A DNA stretch of 64,000 bases from Lysobacterales bacterium. Lineage in GTDB: Bacteria > Pseudomonadota > Gammaproteobacteria > Xanthomonadales > BPKI01. Position 1 is the stretch's first letter. The number at the start of each line of letters is the position of its first letter. The position numbers were made by a program, and so were the translations under genes. The DNA lies in the NCBI GenBank assembly GCA_026005055.1, contig BPKI01000001.1:1796566-1860565 (forward strand). The letters run 5' to 3'. Positions 58,364 through 64,000 of the stretch are shown in pieces. Below the pieces are notes generated by a model. The model did not search any database and was not told the origin of the DNA. It saw only the letters and a list, made by a program, of their open reading frames with translations.

Positions 58364-59059
58364 TCAAACGAGCCCACGGCGTCTCGCCTCGGCATGGATG
58401 GCCTCCGCGACTTCCTCCGCCGACCATGCCGTCGAGTCGAGGAACCAGGCATCGTCTGCGGCTTTGAGAGGCGCCACCGGCCGCGACTGATCGCGCTCGT
58501 CGCGCTCGCGAATTTCGTGCAAAAGACGCGAAAGTGTAACGCTGATTCCTTTTTCCTTCAACTGCTTGTGACGACGTATGGCGCGTGCCTCCGCACTCGC
58601 CGTCAGAAACACCTTCAAGCCGGCATCGGGGAAGATGACCGTGCCCATGTCCCGGCCATCGGCGATCAGCCCCGGCGGGCGCCGGAAGGCGCGTTGGGCA
58701 TCCACCAAGGCCGCGCGCACCTCCGGCAAGGCCGCGACCTGGGAGGCTGCCTGACCGACGCTTTCCATCCGCAGCGCATCTCCGAGCTCTTCCTCGCCGA
58801 GGTACACCCTCGGCTCTTCGAGCCCACGCGCCTCGATACGGATCGGGAGAGTCTGAAGGAGCGCGGCGATGGCAGCGCCGTCGCTCAGCGGCAGCCCCCG
58901 ACGCAGGGCAGCGAGGCCGGCCGCTCGGTAAAGCAGACCGGAATCGAGATAATGCCACCCCAGCCGTTGGGCGAGCAGGCGCGCCACCGTGCCCTTGCCC
59001 GAGCCGACCGGCCCATCGATGGTGATGACCGGAGCGCTGGCCTCGGCTTCGAGATTCAT
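58364..59059 (-). CDS. cmk: Cytidylate kinase
   Basis: 231 residues from the ATG at 59059; an ATG three codons upstream (59068) is equally possible, and neither has a clear ribosome site. P-loop VITIDGPVGSGKGTVARLLA, LDSGLLYRAAGLAAL, LIADGRDMGTVIFPDAGLKVFLTASAEARAIRRHKQL and RDERDQSRPVAPLKAADDAWFLDST match Cmk. It phosphorylates CMP and dCMP. Placed between aroA and rpsA as in many gammaproteobacteria. Confidence 0.95.
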   Translation of the reverse strand: MNLEAEASAPVITIDGPVGSGKGTVARLLAQRLGWHYLDSGLLYRAAGLAALRRGLPLSDGAAIAALLQTLPIRIEARGLEEPRVYLGEEELGDALRMESVGQAASQVAALPEVRAALVDAQRAFRRPPGLIADGRDMGTVIFPDAGLKVFLTASAEARAIRRHKQLKEKGISVTLSRLLHEIRERDERDQSRPVAPLKAADDAWFLDSTAWSAEEVAEAIHAEARRRGLV

Positions 59060-59084
59060 CACGGGCATTCTAGGCGCGCTGCGA

Positions 59085-60392
59085 TCATCCTGCCTGCATC
59101 GTCGCCCCGAGCGCCTGCATCCGCGCGACGAAACCGGGGAAGGAGGTGGCCACGTTCTCGCAATCCAGGACCACGACCTCCTCCTCCGCCACCAAGCCCG
59201 CGACGGCGAAAGCCATCGCGCAGCGGTGATCCCCGGCGCTCTCCACCACACCGCCGCGCAAGCGACCGCCGCGGATGATGGCGCCATCGCTCAGTTCCTC
59301 CGCCTCGATGCCAAGGATCCGCAAGCCTCGCACCATGACGGCAATCCGATCGGATTCCTTCACTCGGAGCTCCCCTGCTCCGCGCACCACCGTCTCGCCC
59401 TCGGCCGCCGCCGCCGCGACGAACAGAATCGGAAACTCATCGATCATGTCCGAGACCCACTCCGGCGGAATCTGGATCCCCCGGAGCTTCGCGCTCTCGA
59501 TGCGAAGATCCCCGACCGGCTCGCCGGCGCAGAGCCGTTCGCGCTCGATGGTGATCCTCGCTCCCATCGCCTCCAGGACCCGAAGCAGGCCCAGCCGGCG
59601 AGGATTGAGCCCGACGTCAACAAGCTCGACCTGCGAGCCTTCGACCAATAGCGCCGCGACGAGCGGAAAGGCCGCCGAGGAGAAATCACCCGGGACCGCG
59701 ACCTGCAGGGCCTCGAGGCGCGGACAGGGGCCTCGAAGCACAAGCTCGCCATCCTCCTCGTGCACGGGCCAGCCGGCGGCGGCGAGCATGCGCTCGGTAT
59801 GGTCCCGCGTCGGATGCGGCTCGCGGATGCGGGTCTCGCCCTCTGCATAAAGCCCCGCCAAGAGCAGGCAAGACTTGAGCTGAGCGCTCGCCACCGGTAG
59901 CGAATAGCGGATGGCGCCGAGCGGTTTTCTCGCGGCGTCGATGCGAAGCGGCGGATGCTCGCCATCGCTCGCCTGGATCGAGGCGCCCATCCGCGAAAGA
60001 GGCTCGATGATGCGCCGCATCGGACGCCGCGAGAGCGAGGCATCGCCCACCAGGGTGCTCGCAAAAGGCTGCCCGGCGAGCAAGCCAGCCAGCAGGCGCA
60101 TGGCCGTGCCCGAGTTGCCGCAATCGAGGGGCGCAAAAGGTGCCAAAAGGCCGCGCAGACCCACGCCTTCGATGGCGAGGCCGTCCTCGCGCAGCCGGCG
60201 GATCGGCACCCCCAGCGCACGAAAGGCGGCGGCGGTGCGAAGCGTATCCTCCGCCGGCAGGAAACCTGCGATCTCGCTTCGCCCTTCGGCGATGGCCGCA
60301 AGCATCACCGCCCGGTGCGAGATGGACTTGTCTCCGGGTACGCCGATTCGGCCGCGGAGGCCCCCTTTTTGCGGCCTACTGAGAATCCTCAT
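59085..60392 (-). CDS. aroA: 3-phosphoshikimate 1-carboxyvinyltransferase (class II-like EPSP synthase)
   Basis: 435 residues. GVPGDKSISHRAVMLAAIAEG carries the Lys and Ser/His substrate contacts. LDCGNSGTAMRLLAGLLAGQPF and LVGDASLSRRPMRRIIEPLSRMGA are the pattern of class II enzymes rather than E. coli-type class I, and the residue equivalent to CP4 Ala100 is Gly. The second half has PGDFSSAAFPLVAALL, VSDMIDEFPILFVAAAAAEG and VKESDRIAVM. It joins shikimate-3-phosphate to PEP in aromatic amino-acid synthesis. It overlaps hisC by 4 bases. Confidence 0.95.
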   Translation of the reverse strand: MRILSRPQKGGLRGRIGVPGDKSISHRAVMLAAIAEGRSEIAGFLPAEDTLRTAAAFRALGVPIRRLREDGLAIEGVGLRGLLAPFAPLDCGNSGTAMRLLAGLLAGQPFASTLVGDASLSRRPMRRIIEPLSRMGASIQASDGEHPPLRIDAARKPLGAIRYSLPVASAQLKSCLLLAGLYAEGETRIREPHPTRDHTERMLAAAGWPVHEEDGELVLRGPCPRLEALQVAVPGDFSSAAFPLVAALLVEGSQVELVDVGLNPRRLGLLRVLEAMGARITIERERLCAGEPVGDLRIESAKLRGIQIPPEWVSDMIDEFPILFVAAAAAEGETVVRGAGELRVKESDRIAVMVRGLRILGIEAEELSDGAIIRGGRLRGGVVESAGDHRCAMAFAVAGLVAEEEVVVLDCENVATSFPGFVARMQALGATMQAG

Positions 60393-61495
60393 CGAAGAAG
60401 CTCCGCCAGCGCGCTCAGAAGCCGCTCATTCTCCTCCGCTCGGCCGACCGAGACCCGAAGATGCGCGTCGAGACCATAGGGCATCAGCGGCCTCAGGACG
60501 ATGCCGCGCGCGAGCAGCGCCTCACCGATCGCCGCCGCTTGCTCGCCGAAGCGCACGAGCAGAAAGTTCGCGCGCGATGGGTGAACCTCGAGACCCAAGG
60601 CGGAAAGCCCCGCCGCCAGGCGCTCTCGCTCGCGGGCATTGGCCTCGCGCACGACACGGAGATGCGCCTCATCGCCGAGCGCGGCGAGCGCTGCCTCCTG
60701 CGCCGGCTGGTTGACGTTGAACGTCTCCCGGCAGCGCTCGAGCCAGCAAGCGACCTCGGGATGGGCGAGGAGATACCCGACCCGCAGCGCCGCCAAGCCG
60801 TAAGCCTTGGAAAAGGTCCGGGTGACGACCAGCTGCGGAAAGCGCGATAACAACGCCACCGCGCTTCGGGGCTCCTCCTCGAGGACGTACTCCTGATAGG
60901 CCTCATCGACCACCACCAGGGTTTGCGGATCGGCGTGGGCAAGCAGCGCTTCGATCTCGGCCAGGCTCAGCCAACTGCCGGTGGGATTGTTGGGATTGGC
61001 GATGAAAAGAAGGCGCACGCGCGAAGAGAGCGCATCGGCCAATGCCTGCGGGTCGTGCCCAAAAGCGCGCGGATGCTCCTCCGGAAAAGCCGGCGCCGCC
61101 ATACCTTCCGCTCCGGCCAGGGCGGCGGCGATCGGAAACACGGCAAAGCCGAATCGGCTGAACAGCACTTGGTCGCCCGGGCCAGCGAAGCAGCGAGCGA
61201 GCAGCACCAAGAGCTCGTGGGAGCCGTTGCCGAGCACGATCCCCTGCTCGGGATGGCGATGGCGCGCCGCCAAAGCCGCCTTGAGCGCCCGGCCGGAAGG
61301 ATCGGGGTAGCGATGTACGCTTGCCGCTGCGCGCTCGAAGGCCGCCAGCGCCGAAGGGCTTGGGCCCAAGGGGTTCTCATTCGCGCCGAGCTCGCAGAGC
61401 AAGCCCCCGTGGCGCGCGCGCAGTTGGGTGAGATCATGACCCGGGTCATAAGCCGCGATCTGGCGAAGATGCGGCCTCGGCAACGGGGCGCTCAT
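60389..61495 (-). CDS. hisC: Histidinol-phosphate / aromatic aminotransferase HisC
   Basis: 368 residues from the ATG at 61495 that overlaps argH. Fold-type I aminotransferase of the HisC group: ELGANENPLGPSPSALAAFERA, LGNGSHELLVLLARCFAGPGD, FIANPNNPTGSWLSLAEIEALL, VVDEAYQEYV, and the PLP Lys in RTFSKAYGLAALRVGYLLA. Placed before aroA, it is the copy often assigned to aromatic as well as histidine synthesis (the hisC2 position). It overlaps aroA by 4 bases. Confidence 0.92.
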   Translation of the reverse strand: MSAPLPRPHLRQIAAYDPGHDLTQLRARHGGLLCELGANENPLGPSPSALAAFERAAASVHRYPDPSGRALKAALAARHRHPEQGIVLGNGSHELLVLLARCFAGPGDQVLFSRFGFAVFPIAAALAGAEGMAAPAFPEEHPRAFGHDPQALADALSSRVRLLFIANPNNPTGSWLSLAEIEALLAHADPQTLVVVDEAYQEYVLEEEPRSAVALLSRFPQLVVTRTFSKAYGLAALRVGYLLAHPEVACWLERCRETFNVNQPAQEAALAALGDEAHLRVVREANARERERLAAGLSALGLEVHPSRANFLLVRFGEQAAAIGEALLARGIVLRPLMPYGLDAHLRVSVGRAEENERLLSALAELLR

Positions 61496-62802
61496 TCGCA
61501 CCGCTCTTCGCCAAGCGCTTCAAGCCGCGCGGCGAGCCGCTCGAGCGCAAGGTGCCCTGGCGCCCCCAGAGAGACCCTCGCGGCGATGCTCGCCCGCGCA
61601 TCGAAGCTCCCCGCGCCAAGCTCCGCCTTGACCTCGTGGTAGGCATCGCGAAACGCTCGCCCGGAAGCGGCAAGCGCCACCGCCCGATCGGTGGCGCCGA
61701 GCGCAGGATCCTTCACCGCCTGCTCCAAACGCTCGCGGTCCCATTCGAGCTCCGCCGTGAGCCGGTTGAGCAGGCGCAAGACCGTCAAGCCGCGGGCGAA
61801 AGCGCGCACCAGCGGCGCCTTGATCCCTTGTAGATCGCGGTGGTAGCCGGAAGGCAGCGCGAGGATCGCTTCGATTTCCGTCCGCGCCCCGGCCACGACC
61901 GCGTAGCTTGCGCGCATGAGCTCGATGGCATCGGGATTGCGCTTGTTGGGCATCAAGGACGAGCCCGTCACCCAGCGCGAGGGAAGTTTGATGAATCCGA
62001 ATTCGCGGGTGGCGAAGAGCGAGAGATCCCAGGCCATCCGCCTGAGGTCGAGCAGCGCCTGGCTCAAGGCCTCGAGCGCCGCGAGCTCGAATTTGCCGCG
62101 CGCAAGCTGGCAGTAATGCGGGTTGAGTTGAAGGCGCGCGAAACCGAGGGCCTCGGTGGCGAAATCGCGATCGAGCGCGAGATTCACCCCATAGCCCGCT
62201 GCCGACCCCAAGGGATTGGCATCCACATAAGCAAGCGTCTGACGGGCGCGCCAGGCATCGTCGATGAAGGCCTCGGCGTAACCCGCCCACCAGTGGCCCA
62301 CGGTCTGGACCACGGCCGGCTGAAGGTGGGTGTAGGCAGGCATGAGCCAATCGCTCTCCTGCCGCGCACGAGAGAGCGCGCAGTCGGCAAGAGCCCGGCA
62401 CTGGTCCGCGAGCGCGCGCAGCCTCGCCTTGAGCCAAAGGCGGGTGGCGACCAGGATCTGGTCATTGCGGCTTCGGCCCGCATGGATCTTGCGTCCAAGC
62501 TCGCCGAGGCGTTCGCTCAGCCAATGCTCGATGGCGCTGTGACCATCCTCAAAGCGTCCATCGAGCCTGAGTGCACCGGCTTGCCACTCTCGCTCGAGGC
62601 TTTCGAGTGCCTCGCTCAGACGCCGCTCTTCCTCTTCGCTCAGCACCCCTGCCCGCCGAAGACAAGCCGCGTGGACGCGGCTTGCGCGCAGGTCCTCGGC
62701 GAGCCACTCGCGATCGAGCAGCACGTCTTCGCCAGCGAGAAAAGCTTGAATCTCCTCGTCGATCTCGGCCTCAACGCCGGCCCACAGGGTTTTCGCGCTC
62801 AC
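61492..62802 (-). CDS. argH: Argininosuccinate lyase
   Basis: 436 residues from a GTG at 62802 that overlaps the argC stop (GTGA). Fumarase/aspartase superfamily: HSAIEHWLSERLGELGRKIHAGRSRNDQ, YTHLQPAVVQTVGHWW, LGSAAGYGVNLALDRDFATEALGF and the mobile signature loop GSSLMPNKRNPDAIELMRA. It splits argininosuccinate into arginine and fumarate. Slightly shorter than E. coli ArgH (457). It overlaps hisC by 4 bases, an uncommon junction of arginine and hisC-aroA genes. Confidence 0.95.
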   Translation of the reverse strand: MSAKTLWAGVEAEIDEEIQAFLAGEDVLLDREWLAEDLRASRVHAACLRRAGVLSEEEERRLSEALESLEREWQAGALRLDGRFEDGHSAIEHWLSERLGELGRKIHAGRSRNDQILVATRLWLKARLRALADQCRALADCALSRARQESDWLMPAYTHLQPAVVQTVGHWWAGYAEAFIDDAWRARQTLAYVDANPLGSAAGYGVNLALDRDFATEALGFARLQLNPHYCQLARGKFELAALEALSQALLDLRRMAWDLSLFATREFGFIKLPSRWVTGSSLMPNKRNPDAIELMRASYAVVAGARTEIEAILALPSGYHRDLQGIKAPLVRAFARGLTVLRLLNRLTAELEWDRERLEQAVKDPALGATDRAVALAASGRAFRDAYHEVKAELGAGSFDARASIAARVSLGAPGHLALERLAARLEALGEERCE

Positions 62803-63752
62803 TGAACCGACTCCGAAAGACCGAGGGTTTCGGGCCAGCCCACCGCGGCGTTCAAATTCTGGATCGCTTGGCTCGCCGCTCCTTTGAGCAGATTGTCGAG
62901 CACACAGACCAACACCAGACGTCGGCCGCCATCGGCGAGGGCGAGCCCGCCGAGAGCCGCGACCGGCCGGCCGAGGACATGGCGAATCCACGGTATCGAG
63001 TTCCCATGAAGCTCGATCAGCGGCTCGTTGCGATAGGCATGCTCGAGCCGGCTTTGGGCTTCCTCGATGGTGAGCGGATGAGAGAGCCTCAGATTGGCGG
63101 TGATGCTGATGCCGCGAAAGAAGGCGGCGACGTGCGGGAAGAACTCGACCGAATGGGCGAGGCGATGAGTCACTTCCCGCTCGTGCAGATGGCCGGTGAG
63201 CTGGTAAGGCATGAGGTTGTTCTCAAGCAGCTTCGGATCGTTGCGCGGCGAAGGGGTGGTGCCTGCGCCGGAATAACCCGAAACCCCGAAGCATTGCGGC
63301 GCCGCGGCGAGAAGCGCTCTGAAGGGATGAAGCGCAAGCTGCATCGCCGTCGCATAACAGCCGGGGTTGGCGATGCGGCCGGCGCCGACCAGGCTTCGGC
63401 GATCGAGCTCAGGAAGCCCGTAGATCCAGTCACTCGCGAAACGGTGATCGGCGCTGAGATCGATGATCAGCCGCGGAGGCCTCGCCGCGAGGGCTTCGAG
63501 CCACGGTCCGGATTGGCCATTCGGCAAGGCGAGCACGACCACATCGGCACCCCGCGCAGCCGCTTCCTCCGGGGTTAGAGCCTCGTAGCGGAGGCTCGGT
63601 TCATATCCTGGCACGGGCTGTCCCGCCCATTCGCGCGAGAGGGCATAAGCCAAGTCGAGACGGGGATGGCGGCGCAGAATGGCCAGAAGCTCGGCGCCCA
63701 CGTAACCCCGTGCGCCGATGACACCGACTAAGAGTTTTTCCGGTGCATGCAC
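62799..63752 (-). CDS. argC: N-acetyl-gamma-glutamyl-phosphate reductase
   Basis: 317 residues. NAD(P) motif VGVIGARGYVGAELLAILRRHP, the catalytic C132 in RIANPGCYATAMQLAL, GVSGYSGAGTTPSPRND and the late RRLVLVCVLDNLLKGAASQAIQNLN, the standard ArgC C terminus. It reduces acetylglutamyl phosphate to the semialdehyde in arginine synthesis. It lies 4 bases after the NAGS/K gene and overlaps argH by 4. Confidence 0.96.
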   Translation of the reverse strand: MHAPEKLLVGVIGARGYVGAELLAILRRHPRLDLAYALSREWAGQPVPGYEPSLRYEALTPEEAAARGADVVVLALPNGQSGPWLEALAARPPRLIIDLSADHRFASDWIYGLPELDRRSLVGAGRIANPGCYATAMQLALHPFRALLAAAPQCFGVSGYSGAGTTPSPRNDPKLLENNLMPYQLTGHLHEREVTHRLAHSVEFFPHVAAFFRGISITANLRLSHPLTIEEAQSRLEHAYRNEPLIELHGNSIPWIRHVLGRPVAALGGLALADGGRRLVLVCVLDNLLKGAASQAIQNLNAAVGWPETLGLSESVQ

Positions 63753-63756
63753 GGCT

Positions 63757-64000
63757 TCAGCCCTTCAGTGTCGGCGGCCGCGATGCGCTATGAGCCACGC
63801 AGCGGGCGATCTCATCCCATTCCCCAAGCCCGTACCAATACACGATCCATGGACCGGCGCGGCGAAAACCGTCGGCCTCCTCGACGTAAAAATCGTTGAT
63901 CGGATTGCCTGACCGCGCTCGCCAGAACAGGCGCGGCGTCTCCTCGCGCATCCTGAGCCAGGCCGCGCGGCCCAATCCCTCGCCCTGGGCGTCGTCGGCG
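63757..64000 (-). CDS. Bifunctional N-acetylglutamate synthase/kinase, C-terminal fragment
   Basis: Truncated by the right edge; about 81 C-terminal residues are present. It enters as ADDAQGEGLGRAAWLRMREE, the acetyl-CoA-binding loop of a GNAT domain, and continues LFWRARSGNPINDFY, WIVYWYGLGEWDEI and CVAHSASRPPTL. This is the vertebrate-like acetyltransferase domain fused to acetylglutamate kinase in Xanthomonas and relatives, not classical ArgA. The fused enzyme makes and phosphorylates N-acetylglutamate, the first two arginine steps. The kinase half is outside the window. It is followed by argC after 4 bases. Confidence 0.88.
   Translation of the reverse strand, partial: ADDAQGEGLGRAAWLRMREETPRLFWRARSGNPINDFYVEEADGFRRAGPWIVYWYGLGEWDEIARCVAHSASRPPTLKG

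Overview
The window is gene-dense, GC-rich (about two thirds GC by eye) bacterial chromosome, almost certainly from a gammaproteobacterium in or near the Lysobacterales (Xanthomonadales). The strongest pointer is the right edge, which holds the C-terminal acetyltransferase domain of a fused N-acetylglutamate synthase/kinase directly upstream of argC and argH, an arrangement typical of that order. The PsrA-type regulator with a beta-oxidation pair, nagZ-hpt-mtiP, the rodZ/pilF/bamB/der group and the minor-pilin assembly factor PilF agree. I saw no tRNA, rRNA, CRISPR array, insertion sequence or phage gene. Most genes form short operons whose stop and start codons overlap (ATGA, GTGA or TGATG), which fixes many start sites.

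Layout. 0-2.2 kb: C-terminal part of RNase E, a GacA/UvrY-like response regulator and a periplasmic glutathione peroxidase. 2.6-7.7 kb: an alcohol-forming fatty acyl reductase, a TatD-family hydrolase, an Mpo1-like protein, a dicarboxylate/amino-acid symporter and a SirB2-like membrane protein. 8.3-15 kb: lolA, ftsK and ald on the minus strand, then trxB and aat on the plus strand facing a secreted TPR protein. 15.1-20.8 kb: a damage-inducible mutagenesis operon, lexA-imuA-imuB-dnaE2, preceded by a perfect AT-rich palindrome. 20.8-25 kb: guaB-guaA-tadA-orn. 25-30.2 kb: a VAT-1-like oxidoreductase, an unusually long xseA, an aldehyde dehydrogenase and a solute-binding lipoprotein. 30.8-35.2 kb: rlmD, CYTH protein, nagZ, hpt, methylthioinosine phosphorylase and a small membrane protein. 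35.3-38.7 kb: ydbH-like and ydbL-like envelope genes closed by a terminator, and a divergent receiver-Hpt protein. 38.7-45.1 kb: ndk-rlmN-pilF-rodZ-yfgM-bamB-der. 45.3-49.6 kb: a PsrA-like repressor with a perfect PsrA-type operator, driving a fused hydroxyacyl-CoA dehydrogenase/enoyl-CoA hydratase and a thiolase. 49.6-64 kb: fourteen co-directional minus-strand genes running from arginine synthesis (NAGS/K, argC, argH) through hisC-aroA-cmk-rpsA-ihfB-lapA to a minimal surface-polysaccharide block (WecA-like, WbpM-like, galU) and two amino-acid/amine-metabolism enzymes.

How they fit together. Fatty acid breakdown is under what looks like a fatty-acid-sensing repressor, and the same window can reduce acyl-CoA to fatty alcohol, suggesting storage-lipid or wax metabolism. 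Damage-induced mutagenesis is a self-contained operon whose LexA has a changed recognition helix and a candidate operator unlike the E. coli SOS box. The ihfB-to-wbpM interval, which holds the O-antigen cluster in Pseudomonas aeruginosa, is here reduced to lapA plus the initiating transferase and the dehydratase. Nothing in the window is a wholly unknown multi-gene system. The best leads are the LexA operator, the PsrA circuit and the reduced polysaccharide locus.
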